DNA of 28,168 bases from a virus. Below are positions 8,201-16,359 of the stretch, in pieces (the first letter of the stretch is position 1; each line of letters begins with the position of its first letter). The notes below the pieces were generated by a model. That model was not told the origin of the DNA. It saw only the letters and a list, made by a program, of their open reading frames with translations, and did no database searches. Made by a program: the position numbers and the translations under genes. The stretch lies in IMG/VR virus record IMGVR_UViG_3300010373_000112, positions 1 to 28,168 of that record. One strand, 5' to 3'.

Positions 8201-10713
8201 GTTACATTTGCTGAAGACATCTTATAAACAGCAACGGTGTTCAATACATCAGGAATACCCAAGCACCATGGGCCACTATCAGAACCATTGGCACTAGGTC
8301 TGATCAAAACGGTGGTTGAACGATTGACCTGCTTTGCGGTTTGGGTGGCATTTGTGCGCAGTGCATAAAAGGTCATCACAGCATTGGATGTGCCCGTGTA
8401 GCCCAATCCTACATTCGCAAAGCCTGCAGTGGTGTTGCTGAATGTTACATTACGAGTGATACCATCAAGCGGAACAGTACGCCCCTGTTGTTCAACACGC
8501 CAGATGGTAGCAGCAGCGTTCGCTACCGTGCAGGTTGTTTGCAACGCAGTTGAGTTGATCACAGAAGTTACCAACCAAGAACCACTTGTGGTTCCTACCA
8601 CATCTCCTGGATAGAATACTGAATTACCAATAGCTGGGGCAGAGCACGTGATAAGACCATTAGCAGAAGTCACCGCGTTGGTGGCGATGTTAGCACTATG
8701 GGTGTTTGAAGTCATGGTCAAGGTGATGTATTGCAATTCAGATTGCGTTGCTACACCTGTACCAAAACCAAGCTGCTCCCCCGACACGGGAACGGCGAAT
8801 GAAATCTTGCCAGTTGTGTCCATAGACACAGGTGTGCTGGCCATGAAGTAATAACTGCTGTCTGCTGTTCCATTTGAATTTACGAGGCTCTTGGTGGCAC
8901 TTGAGCCGAGTGAGAACAACAACGGGGTATAAGCAGAATCAATCAACGCTGCGTTGCTAACTGAAATGTCAGCGAAGGCGTTATTGCCTGAAGAAACATA
9001 CACAATACTTTTTACAGAAGAGAACGAAATGCTGCTATTCGACATTGCAACATCAAATAGATAAGCATTGAAGACGCTATTTGGTTCACCCTGCAGAGGT
9101 TGAGTAGAAATCAGACTGCGTAGGGTTGCAGTACCAATCTGGCTACCTGTTGGCGCAGTTGAAGAAGTCTTACCACTGGACACTGCTGTTTGAACAGTAT
9201 TATACAACGCCACTTGAGTATCTTGCGGGAAATAGCCAACCAATTGATCAACCGTTACATAGTTGCCATAAGAAGTGGTCACAACAATATTATTAGATGA
9301 TTGCGTGTCTGTGCCTCGACGTTCAACAACATCTAAGCTTGACAGCATCTGGATGCGTTCACCTTCAACATAAGCCAATCCTGGTTGTACTGTCAAAAGA
9401 ACACTATTGGCATCAGCAGGGTTAGTATTAGATGAAACTAAGAAGGGTTGAATGATGAAATGACCTGCTTCATCATAGGTTCTTTCAGCTAAAGCATCTC
9501 CCAAAGCACTGTATTGCGGATCAAGCTTTTCAAATACTGCGCCGGTATTGGAAAATTGCACAATAGGGAAAAAGGAGCTGTTTGAAGCCAATGATGATGT
9601 GAGAACTGAAACAAGATTGGCTGTCAACTTCAAACGATAAGCACCTGGTGCGTTGAAGTTAGGATAACCCAGCGCGTTGTCATTCAATGAAGAATCAATG
9701 TCTTCAGTAATAATGGTTGATGATGTTACAAATCCTAATGAATAATTAGCAGGCGAGGCTGTATTTGGGTTGACAACGATAGTCTGCGGATCAACATTTA
9801 CGAAGAACCCAGATTGATACACTACGCCTTCTGATACATAGGCACCATAAGAATAACCAGAGGCATCTGTGTTGGTGAATGAAGCGTTGGTTGTCAATAC
9901 TCCATTTGCTGGGGCTGCAATGTAAGGATCAGAGCCAGAGCACAACATGTTAATGGAACCAATCAGTGCTCCTGTATCATACACAAAGCTGTTGATACCT
10001 GTGTTGGTGGATGGAGTGTTCAACAATATCAAGGACTGCCCAGTTTGGAAGAAGTCTTGAATATTGTTAACGATAATAGTCTGCGCAGATGTATTAACAG
10101 AAACAATCACGCCGGTTGCAAGCACGTTGGCTGTATTGCCTGTTTGAACACACTGCACTACATCGCCAACTGATCCAACAAAACCTGCTACAGAAGAATT
10201 GCAAGTTAAAACAATGTCTTCTACATAGGATGTGTTAGAGCTGTAAACATTCAAATACTCTCCAGGCAGGAATTTAGTATTGCCTGTTGCTCCTGGAGCA
10301 GTGTAGCGGATGAAGAACTTGCCTGGGTTCTGAGAAGCAAAGCCTGCTTGGGTTGCTACTAAGTAAGCTTGTACCCCTGAAGTATTACCAACAACTACAG
10401 CACCTGTTAGAGAAGGATCCTCTTGAGACAAAGATGAACTGTTAACGAAATGATCTGCAAGAGCGATCCACTCTAGGTTAGGAATGTATTCAATAGAGCA
10501 TCCTTCTACAACACTGCCATTCTTGTAAACCGTCGAAGCGAATTCGGACAACTGGTTTTGAGCCATCGTCTGTAATTGATTGACTTCTCTGGTTTGAACA
10601 GCCACGCCCGGCCTAAACAAAATCCTGTAATAGTTCTTTGTTGAGTCAAAATCATCAAAGAATGGAGCCGCAGCTAATAGATTCTGCACAGATGGATCGA
10701 AATTAGAGGGCAT
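5203..10713 (-). CDS. Very large baseplate/tail protein: DUF4815 + PKD + Hint
   Basis: The largest gene in the window, 1836 aa. Residues 20-95 match the start of DUF4815-type phage structural proteins (LFRPGVAVQTREVNQLQ at 32-48, then NGSVVEG). A long beta-rich body follows, containing VDFRPYKTATA and YTMRDISSLDQRISQLEYYV segments typical of that family. Around residue 1413 a proline hinge (PPPAPPPSPPPPPSPQP) leads to a PKD domain (WIWSFGDGT from about 1476, then SHTYS and VTLTVKDS). A further Ig-like segment with P-G-A-Y-W-T-W-S-I-T follows, then a GGGGG linker and a Hint-like domain at 1684-1825. It lies between gp8 and the 547-aa protein, so it is inferred to be a peripheral baseplate component. 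The extra C-terminal modules are the odd part. Confidence 0.8.
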   Translation of the reverse strand: MPSNFDPSVQNLLAAAPFFDDFDSTKNYYRILFRPGVAVQTREVNQLQTMAQNQLSEFASTVYKNGSVVEGCSIEYIPNLEWIALADHFVNSSSLSQEDPSLTGAVVVGNTSGVQAYLVATQAGFASQNPGKFFIRYTAPGATGNTKFLPGEYLNVYSSNTSYVEDIVLTCNSSVAGFVGSVGDVVQCVQTGNTANVLATGVIVSVNTSAQTIIVNNIQDFFQTGQSLILLNTPSTNTGINSFVYDTGALIGSINMLCSGSDPYIAAPANGVLTTNASFTNTDASGYSYGAYVSEGVVYQSGFFVNVDPQTIVVNPNTASPANYSLGFVTSSTIITEDIDSSLNDNALGYPNFNAPGAYRLKLTANLVSVLTSSLASNSSFFPIVQFSNTGAVFEKLDPQYSALGDALAERTYDEAGHFIIQPFLVSSNTNPADANSVLLTVQPGLAYVEGERIQMLSSLDVVERRGTDTQSSNNIVVTTSYGNYVTVDQLVGYFPQDTQVALYNTVQTAVSSGKTSSTAPTGSQIGTATLRSLISTQPLQGEPNSVFNAYLFDVAMSNSSISFSSVKSIVYVSSGNNAFADISVSNAALIDSAYTPLLFSLGSSATKSLVNSNGTADSSYYFMASTPVSMDTTGKISFAVPVSGEQLGFGTGVATQSELQYITLTMTSNTHSANIATNAVTSANGLITCSAPAIGNSVFYPGDVVGTTSGSWLVTSVINSTALQTTCTVANAAATIWRVEQQGRTVPLDGITRNVTFSNTTAGFANVGLGYTGTSNAVMTFYALRTNATQTAKQVNRSTTVLIRPSANGSDSGPWCLGIPDVLNTVAVYKMSSANVTDVSENYINDFIIDDGERDGYYELASMVLSPTANVASYANQTLVVLLDHFTPNNSTGSGFFSIDSYPVDDTVSANTATTIKTAEIPVYWSSSQQTSYNLRDCVDFRPYKTATANIGNSLSTATLNPATSATFDARTTGQTPFPSGNFICNATHYIGRKDLLLLSSSGSFNIAEGVPSLNPRTPTYDANTNLSLASIDVPPYPSLPSNEQKLYPNAPTDYNMILSLQNHRRYTMRDISSLDQRISQLEYYVTLNTLENAAASTTTINGNGQQQFQNGIFVDPMSSHAFGRTDLPQYQIAIDTQNSYARPLFYPWFIELQFSNTASQNIQQTGDSLSIAYSSVPHISQNYATDQRFLSGMPPSFAGDMKIYPDFWSEIETFGPAASISSDGTPSTSALAQMAGPPLTMNFGWWRQSVSTSLASASNTASNSLRSATILSGNENSPSSYSINDNTYIDVSIQSYISTKQLAIISSGLKPYTQFNIYIDSVLANQWAAPGTYNTSGSTSDDSLVTRSATWGNVLQSDSRGNLYAKLSIPSNYFVGGQHVVTLLDAAIDAVTDEPVSGAAAVFIADVVYKVPPPAPPPSPPPPPSPQPVKANTAPVAAFTLESGTESLSTVSPTFPTLSFTDTSVAGSNPISQWIWSFGDGTTQTVTSAGQTVSHTYSGMLTNTQQINVTLTVKDSTGLTSSVVTSYQLSRRIPALPPPSPTIVPSITAFLEVTGAPPPAGNVWTTQLRSLVSDSAVASAGFGVVFQASVSNNVPGAYWTWSITPISGANTVNNNTWNAPANNQFWTFLEGGGSSNVSSKFSVKATYMNSGVSPNPNVSTTMTMTALTQVLQPVYTGGGGGCADINSYTPTDNKLIGEYMENDLIQVCRHKDLNVVSRRISRAFQSMQPCYRLHMASGATVVISASTPLEGRDFERFLPIDALNKQLPVMDARTPGKMPYVFWDTIAEIEPVEARLVNRISISGQDLNYWAGEQKGFYVSVHNMLNSRMTIKKN
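5239..5664 (-). other. Hint (intein/hedgehog-like) domain at C-terminus of the 1836-aa protein
   Basis: Residues 1684-1825. It opens with Cys1684 directly after a five-glycine linker. There follow YTPTDNKLIGEYMENDLIQV, R-R-I-S-R, Q-P-C-Y-R-L-H-M-A-S-G, a V-V-I-S-A-S-T-P-L-E block, PVMDA, WDTIAEIEPVEARLVNRISI, YWAGEQKGFYVSVHN. This order (Cys, 'g-D-x-i' loop, 'c-y-r-l-x-x-x-s-G', 'S-x-S/T-x-P', 'V-x-x-I', 'f/y-W-A-G-E-x-x-G-x-Y', final His-Asn) is the phage-tail type of Hint domain as I remember it. Eleven residues follow Asn1825 and the +1 residue is Met, so true protein splicing is not expected. Cleavage activity is possible but unproven. Confidence 0.65.
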
Positions 10714-10717
10714 TAGT

Positions 10718-12499
10718 TCAAGGACTCAATAAGATGTGAAAGGTGTCAGATGGTGTAGCGGGATCATGGGTGATAGGGGTGAAATTACTCAAGTACAAGA
10801 TTTCACCACTGTAAGGTTGTAAGTCAGGTGCTCCATAGATGTTATTTAGCGTGAGTTCTACACCAGAAGTAAGACCTGTTAAAGTCTCCCCGACTTGGAT
10901 ATTACCTTTCCATCCTGTTACATCAACAGTCCAAGTTGCAGCGTTCGCAGCTGCTACCACAACCACACCACCTTCAGCAGAACCTTGCAAGGTTTCTCCA
11001 ACCTCATAAAATGAACCACCACCTGTAGCGAAAGTCATTGAAACACGCTGATTGAAGGATATAGCGGTGTAAGGCGTAGTGTTCTGATAGAAGCTAGGAT
11101 TCTTCAGTATGCCTGCAGAGCGATACTTGAAAGTGGTGTTGGCTAAGCCGAGCGCAAATTTAGAGTCAGTGTTAGATAGAATACCTGTGATACCGATGGT
11201 GTTGGCAAACAACTCTGATGCTACGTTAGAACCATGACCACCAGCTGGGCTAATGATAGCTCTTAAGCTTGCGTTAGCCCCGAACACGCTCGGAGTTTGA
11301 ATCTGGGCGATTGCGAAGTGATAGCCAGAACCCGGATTAAGAACAGTGACATCAGCAATACCGCCGTTGGTATTTGCAACCGATGCATATGCACTAAACC
11401 CTGTTCCATCCCCTAAAACCTGAACAGCAGGGCCGATCTGATATTGATAGCCTGCATTGATCTGGTTGGCACTGAATGAACCTGCAACAGTGACCTGCTG
11501 ATATGCTCCTGCAGACACAGAGCTCAAGATAGCAAAGTTGTTGACTGTGCCACCATTACCCCAAACGGTTAGATAGCATCCCTGGTAATAGTTAACATAA
11601 GGATTGGGTTGGTCAGACAAGAAGATACTGCCTGCACCATTCGCATTGGTTGAAACAATGGTACCAGTAGATTCAGGATAATTTGAACCTGAACTTTCTA
11701 CAACGATGCTATAAATGGCCCCATCCACAGCCTGTTGTGCTGTGTTGGACTCTTGATAAACAGGCATCATTGATGTTGTTGAATAAGGTTGAGTGGGTGG
11801 AAGCGTATAGAGATACATCCACTGATAACCATCTGATAATACAGGCGGAAATGATTCTGGTGCATTGTTTGTAGGTTGCACAAAGCTTGGCATTCCCTGC
11901 GCGTTATTCAAACATTTGTACACAACACCAGAGTTGTTTACTATATAGAATATGCTGTTAGACAAGTTTGAGTCTTTGTCATCATATTGCGCATACACTG
12001 TGTTGCTAGTCCATTGCGTTTTTGGAACCATCATAATGAATGTATTAGGCCCAAGCTTTTCGCCCATCATCATCTGCTGATAAGGAGCATAGAAAGTCCC
12101 GTTGATAGATGTATTAACATTATCTGGGGTTGGTTCATTTACGAATGGTTCAGAACGTCCTACAAATAGATAATACGCATCTGCTCCAATCGTACAAACT
12201 AGATTGGCGCCTGTTCCAGTATTAGATGAAATAGAAAGCGCAGGTGCAATGCTATATAACCCTCCGGAGGTTATATTAGCAACAGTCACTGCACCACTTG
12301 TATCTGTTAAGATGGTAGCGACCGCATCCGGACTCAAAATAGGATCATTGGCATCTCTTGTAAAAGTTATAGCATTTCCATTTGAGTATGCCTGGCCACC
12401 ATCTGCCACTTGAATATCAGCGATGCCTCCTTGCATTGAAGCAACAGTATCTGCACTAAAATTTTGAGGAAATCCTGAAAGTATGATATCTTGTGACAT
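10718..12499 (-). CDS. 8: Baseplate wedge protein, T4 gp8-like
   Basis: A 593-aa protein. The gp8 signature lies in the first half: YYLFVGRSEPF, P-T-P-D, M-M-M-G-E-K-L, W-T-S-N-T-V-Y-A-Q-Y-D-D-K-D, FYIVNNSGVVYKCLNNAQG, P, DGYQWMYLYTL. In T4, gp8 dimers sit at the wedge periphery and link gp7, gp6 and gp10. T4 gp8 is about 334 aa, so this version is much longer. The additions are beta-rich glycine motifs (GGIADIQVADGGQAYSNG, VTVLNPGSGYHF), a repeat type also found in the gp7-like neighbour. It follows the gp7-like gene by 10 bases and precedes the DUF4815 gene by 4, matching the T4 order 6-7-8. Confidence 0.85.
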   Translation of the reverse strand: MSQDIILSGFPQNFSADTVASMQGGIADIQVADGGQAYSNGNAITFTRDANDPILSPDAVATILTDTSGAVTVANITSGGLYSIAPALSISSNTGTGANLVCTIGADAYYLFVGRSEPFVNEPTPDNVNTSINGTFYAPYQQMMMGEKLGPNTFIMMVPKTQWTSNTVYAQYDDKDSNLSNSIFYIVNNSGVVYKCLNNAQGMPSFVQPTNNAPESFPPVLSDGYQWMYLYTLPPTQPYSTTSMMPVYQESNTAQQAVDGAIYSIVVESSGSNYPESTGTIVSTNANGAGSIFLSDQPNPYVNYYQGCYLTVWGNGGTVNNFAILSSVSAGAYQQVTVAGSFSANQINAGYQYQIGPAVQVLGDGTGFSAYASVANTNGGIADVTVLNPGSGYHFAIAQIQTPSVFGANASLRAIISPAGGHGSNVASELFANTIGITGILSNTDSKFALGLANTTFKYRSAGILKNPSFYQNTTPYTAISFNQRVSMTFATGGGSFYEVGETLQGSAEGGVVVVAAANAATWTVDVTGWKGNIQVGETLTGLTSGVELTLNNIYGAPDLQPYSGEILYLSNFTPITHDPATPSDTFHILLSP

Positions 12500-12509
12500 T
12501 CTTTAAGCC

Positions 12510-14141
12510 TTAAGAAATTTCAAGCGAAGGTTGCCATGAAAAAGATGCGGACTGATTTTGAATGACTCTGCCGAACATCTGCGTCCCTGCAACATGCCAG
12601 CCATTCTTTATAATGCTCTTGTACTGATCTGGAGACAACCCAGATTGAATTTCATAGCTGTAATTCTGATAATAATAGCTGTCTTGTAAATATTTATCAT
12701 AGTCTAAGAAGCCTTGGGTGTTCTTCCATTTGCCAAACCCAGACCCAACCCCAGAAATTTGCGCTATCCCGTTAGCAAACTCCCCAGGATTGTTAGCACT
12801 CGTCAGTCCTAAATGCTCTCCATCAACATAACCAAGACCTGAATTCTTGATCGTTATTGAAGCAATCGCGCCTGTACCAATAGAGGCATAGCCTATGATA
12901 TTGGCATCTGTACCATCTATCTGATTATTACTATCCAACAAATGTAAAGAGGCAATTACAGGATTCAAGACAGAAACATTAACCTGCGACGTATAGCCTG
13001 CTCCTGGGTTAACAGAAGCTAATGAATCAATAGTACCCACTTCGATAGTCTTAATATTCAAGGCCACTTCTAATGGTGTTGCGACGTTTGCAGAAGGATC
13101 AGCTGGAAAACCATACGCACTTGCGCTTAATAAGGTGTTTGCGTAGGCTAAGATAAAATCATTGCTGCAGGTGACACTAAATGTATTGGACAAAGAACCA
13201 ATGACGAACGTCGCACCTGCTCCGGGGTTGGTATTGGATTGTGTCAATGTTAGAGACTGGTCTGTAAATCCTAATGAATCCGTCGTACTGTTGACATAGC
13301 CTGCACCACCATTAATGATTGAAAAGTTAACCACGCCGCTCTTAGGAAGTACACTAGACACAATACCTATCGCATTAATAGCAGGATTGCTTTCAGTCGT
13401 ATCCAAAAATACCGAAAGATTCTCTCCGATAGTAAAATCTAGGCCACCTTGATAAACAGCAATACCACCTAATGAACCGACAATATAAGGTGTATTAGAG
13501 GCATCCATTTGAATGCCTCCTAGTTTTATAGCTTCGCCAGGAATGAAGGTTCCAGACACATTGCTTACATACAGCAAATAGGAGCTCTTGCTTTTTGGAA
13601 GCATTCTTTGCTCATATCTATAAACATAAGCTGTTGCACCAGACTGAACGCCTGTTATGATTCGTCCTTCTGCCTGTTTCAAGATAGGGCTGTAAGATAT
13701 TTCGATGTACTTCTCTTCGCTCCAGTTACCATCGGAAGTCTTAAACAAGTCATTGCCAGGTCGGTAGACGTTTACTGTTTCCCCATACAGCGAATTAAAC
13801 AGATACTGAATGCCTTCAGTTGAGCCTTTCAAACCGATGATGGTCTTAATGTTCTTTACGAGTGATCTTACTTCTACATCAGAAAAGTCACTTAGCGGAA
13901 TGCCTGCTAGGTACTTAGTTTCAAAATGAGTCAAGAATTCTGGTAAGGTATTATCGATGTCTCGATTGAGCATCAATGTCTGCGCTTTATAGTCTATATT
14001 TCCCTCTAGACCCAACCATGTGTAATAAGCCTGCAGAAAAACAATAAACAGTGGCCCATTCTGCCTGTAGATGGCAGGAAGCTGTTGAGGGATATAAATC
14101 CCTTGATCTGTTTCTAGAGAAAAGATATCAGCTGTTGACAT
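12510..14141 (-). CDS. 7: Baseplate wedge protein, probably T4 gp7-like N-terminal family
   Basis: A 543-aa protein. The N-terminus has QLPAIYRQNGPLFIVFLQAYYTWL, then NTLPEFLTHFETKYLAGIP, V-R-S-L-V-K-N-I-K-T-I-I-GLKGST, YLFNSLYGETVNVYRPG and L-F-K-T-S-D-G-N-W. This is the conserved start of gp7-related wedge proteins in T4-like phages: a helical domain binding gp6, then a switch to beta structure. The rest holds several 'G-x-G-Y' beta repeats (INGGAGYVNS, VNPGAGYTSQ, KNSGLGYVDG) like those in the gp8 neighbour. T4 gp7 is about 1032 aa, so this is roughly half size. The start overlaps the end of gp6 by 14 bases. Position between gp6 and gp8 supports the assignment; sequence alone is weaker. 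Confidence 0.65.
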   Translation of the reverse strand: MSTADIFSLETDQGIYIPQQLPAIYRQNGPLFIVFLQAYYTWLGLEGNIDYKAQTLMLNRDIDNTLPEFLTHFETKYLAGIPLSDFSDVEVRSLVKNIKTIIGLKGSTEGIQYLFNSLYGETVNVYRPGNDLFKTSDGNWSEEKYIEISYSPILKQAEGRIITGVQSGATAYVYRYEQRMLPKSKSSYLLYVSNVSGTFIPGEAIKLGGIQMDASNTPYIVGSLGGIAVYQGGLDFTIGENLSVFLDTTESNPAINAIGIVSSVLPKSGVVNFSIINGGAGYVNSTTDSLGFTDQSLTLTQSNTNPGAGATFVIGSLSNTFSVTCSNDFILAYANTLLSASAYGFPADPSANVATPLEVALNIKTIEVGTIDSLASVNPGAGYTSQVNVSVLNPVIASLHLLDSNNQIDGTDANIIGYASIGTGAIASITIKNSGLGYVDGEHLGLTSANNPGEFANGIAQISGVGSGFGKWKNTQGFLDYDKYLQDSYYYQNYSYEIQSGLSPDQYKSIIKNGWHVAGTQMFGRVIQNQSASFSWQPSLEIS

Positions 14142-15951
14142 TCTTGGCGATTACATCCACTGTTATATTTTCTGGCAAAATAGAAAGAATCTGGTTGCTT
14201 GCTGCATTAACATCTGAACTCGGTAACTGTGCTGTGAATGATAATGTGTTTGAAGTTGAGATCATTCCGCTTATAATGAATGGAGAAATAGAAACTTCAC
14301 CACTCTGATAATCCACCGTGCCGACAGAGGGAGAAAGAACCACAGCATTGTTGGTTGCGGAAACAATATTCAACACGCCTAAACCATTATCCCGTATCAT
14401 TGCTTGCGTATTGGAAGCATAATAAAAAATTGAACTCAAAAAGACAGGTTCGAATGTTGATGGATAAAGAGTCAGAGAACTAAAAGGATAATAAAGCTCA
14501 TTCTGATAGTTAAATGAATAGCCTGAAGACGCACCAACTACAGGCATAAACTCTTTGACGATTGAAGTCTTGAGATTAACACTGATGATAGAAGCATCAA
14601 GAGACTTAATCTGCGTGCCCAACGGCGAGCCCCAGAAACTCGCTTCAAACAGTTCTAACGTGTCTGCGTCATACTGCAAGATACTGCCAATAACAGCCGC
14701 CTCAAGCTCTGTTTCTGTCAATGTCGTCTTCAATGGATTGTAGGCCACAGAACAATTTAGATTTATGTTATATACGTCAGGCTGTACCACTTTAACTGTT
14801 AATCCTAATGGAATCAATGGCTGCAAGAAGTCAATCAACGCATCTGATAAATTGTTAGGAATGAAATCAATGCCAGCGATCTTTCCGCTTACCAGTATGG
14901 TTCCGTATTGCTTCTGCGGGGTAGCATCTTCTCCGCCGTATGCTGCAACAGTCAAGAATTGTGGAAAGTGAGTGCCAATCAGCTCTTTATAATCAGGAGC
15001 AGTGATCGCCTTTCCCTGGGTCTGGTAGTAACGAGGCGCTGAGAACTGTATGCTTTCATCTGTTTCGCGCTCTGAACCACCTGCGGTTATAGTATTAGCT
15101 GCTGCTGTAAGAGATACAGTAACACCAACTAAGCCGGTGTTCGACATTGAACTGAAGCTTTTGATGCCATTCCCGCCAATACCAGATGTTTCTCTATAAT
15201 TGACAGTGATAATATTGCCAGGAACGAGTGAAGCACCAATCTTTCCGTTACCAAACACAACCTGATAGTAGTTGTCTTTGTATCCTTGAAGAAACCACAC
15301 TTTGCTGTTTGATGTTACACCTGAGAAGCCTGCAGAATAGTCCCAAGTGGCAGTCGTGGTGTCTGAAACTGAATTCTGAACACTTATTGCAATAGAAGTC
15401 GTATCAACGTTGGCTGATTGTAAGTTGTAAAGACTTGAATTGCCTACAGCTGTGTTGCATATGAAAGTTTCCGTAATCAGACGGCCTTCATAGAAATCAA
15501 CATTGGCTGTCCAGTTGTTTTCAGACGTCAAGAGAATCGGCGATTCCGTGATAAAGGATAGAGATGATCCATTTGAACCCACGCCTGAAATAGCAAACCC
15601 TGTAGGCAATACCACGACGCCAGGAATATTGTTTCCGCCCAACTGCACTTCAAGGGTAACAAATGATGATGAACGAGAGCCAGGACAATAGTTCAACTCT
15701 TTAGCGTGCGAAACAATAGACTCTCGCAACTGCGATGAATCCATAAACATTTCTGAACCAACGAGATTTAGATATAATGCTTTCAGCGTGCTGTTGTAAG
15801 TGAGTACATCAAGCAATACCGAAATGTTGCTCCCTTCAAAATTCCAGTCTTTAAATAGAGTCTGTTGACTCATAAACAGTTTCAAAGACTGTTTAAGCGT
15901 ATCAAAATCCAGTTCGCTGGAAGTTAGAAAGCCGGATGTTGTATTTGCCAT
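14128..15951 (-). CDS. 6: Baseplate wedge protein, T4 gp6-like
   Basis: A 607-aa protein with the gp6 / baseplate J-like layout. Residues 1-100 contain LDFDTLKQSLKLFMSQQTLFKDWNFEGSN, SVLLDVLTYN, and R-E-S-I-V-S-H-A-K-E-LNYCP. The middle has VVFGNGKIGASLVPGNIITVNYRET, and GGSERETDESIQFSAPRYYQTQGKAITAPDYKEL follows. That last block (E-x-D-E-x-x-x-x-A-P ... T-x-x-D-Y) is the hallmark of the family. gp6 dimers form the inner iris ring of the baseplate with gp25 and gp53. Length is near the T4 protein (about 660). ATG at 15951 lies 1 base after the gp25 stop (TGAGATG), implying coupled translation. Confidence 0.93.
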   Translation of the reverse strand: MANTTSGFLTSSELDFDTLKQSLKLFMSQQTLFKDWNFEGSNISVLLDVLTYNSTLKALYLNLVGSEMFMDSSQLRESIVSHAKELNYCPGSRSSSFVTLEVQLGGNNIPGVVVLPTGFAISGVGSNGSSLSFITESPILLTSENNWTANVDFYEGRLITETFICNTAVGNSSLYNLQSANVDTTSIAISVQNSVSDTTTATWDYSAGFSGVTSNSKVWFLQGYKDNYYQVVFGNGKIGASLVPGNIITVNYRETSGIGGNGIKSFSSMSNTGLVGVTVSLTAAANTITAGGSERETDESIQFSAPRYYQTQGKAITAPDYKELIGTHFPQFLTVAAYGGEDATPQKQYGTILVSGKIAGIDFIPNNLSDALIDFLQPLIPLGLTVKVVQPDVYNINLNCSVAYNPLKTTLTETELEAAVIGSILQYDADTLELFEASFWGSPLGTQIKSLDASIISVNLKTSIVKEFMPVVGASSGYSFNYQNELYYPFSSLTLYPSTFEPVFLSSIFYYASNTQAMIRDNGLGVLNIVSATNNAVVLSPSVGTVDYQSGEVSISPFIISGMISTSNTLSFTAQLPSSDVNAASNQILSILPENITVDVIAKNVNS

Positions 15952-15952
15952 C

Positions 15953-16345
15953 TCAACGCACTCTGGTTAAAGGTAATGACAGCGTTTGCACTTTAGAAAA
16001 TTGCGCAATGCTGTATTTGATCGTGGCCATAAATCCATTCTGTTGAGGATAAGCAACACATTGAACATCAATCAGATTCACTCTCGGTTCATAATTCTGG
16101 ATAGTCGTCTTTATGTATTCTTGTATGAGCTTGGTTACGCCGCTGTCAGGGGTTTCAAATAGCAACGCTTGAAGATTGGTACCAATGTAAGGGTCTAACA
16201 GTCTTTCATAACGATTAGTCAAGATAAGATTCTTCAAAGAAGCTCTAACCGCATTCTCATTGACAACCATACCTAAATCCCCTGAAAGAGGATTCTGCAA
16301 AAAAGCGGTTGAAAAGTCTGAAAAGATTGGAGTGCTCATCATCAT
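15953..16345 (-). CDS. 25: Baseplate wedge protein, T4 gp25-like (GPW/gp25 family)
   Basis: A 130-aa protein matching gp25: F-S-D-F-S, DLGMVVNENAVRASLKNLILTNRYERLLDPYIGTNLQALLFE, then I-Q-E-Y-I-K-T-T-I-Q-N-YEPRV and a last I-K-Y-S-I strand. The 'N-x-x-x-v-x-x-s-l-x-n-l-l-x-T-x-x-x-E-r-x-x-x-p-x-x-G' core and the 'E-P-R' motif are those of a family universal in contractile systems (phage, T6SS, R-pyocins). It binds the gp6 helices and starts sheath assembly. Three ATG codons in a row (16345, 16342, 16339) make the true start uncertain. No good Shine-Dalgarno precedes them; instead a TATAAATA octamer directly abuts the first ATG. Confidence 0.93.
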   Translation of the reverse strand: MMMSTPIFSDFSTAFLQNPLSGDLGMVVNENAVRASLKNLILTNRYERLLDPYIGTNLQALLFETPDSGVTKLIQEYIKTTIQNYEPRVNLIDVQCVAYPQQNGFMATIKYSIAQFSKVQTLSLPLTRVR

Positions 16346-16353
16346 TATTTATA
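16346..16353 (-). promoter_or_regulatory. Perfect T4-type late promoter octamer upstream of gp25
   Basis: The minus strand reads TATAAATA at 16353-16346, an exact match to the T4 late promoter -10 element. It lies in the 14-base gap between the gp5 stop and the first ATG of gp25. T4 late transcription starts about 6-7 bases past the octamer, which would be around 16340, inside the ATG-ATG-ATG run. The transcript would be leaderless for gp25, or serve gp6 and later genes. A chance match is possible, but the location between genes favours function. Confidence 0.55.
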
Positions 16354-16359
16354 TTGGTT

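Noticed and set aside
12687-12696. TAAATATTTA palindrome resembling two facing late promoters
   Set aside because: It lies deep inside the gp7-like coding sequence with no gene start nearby; the bases encode ordinary D-K-Y-L-Q-type residues.
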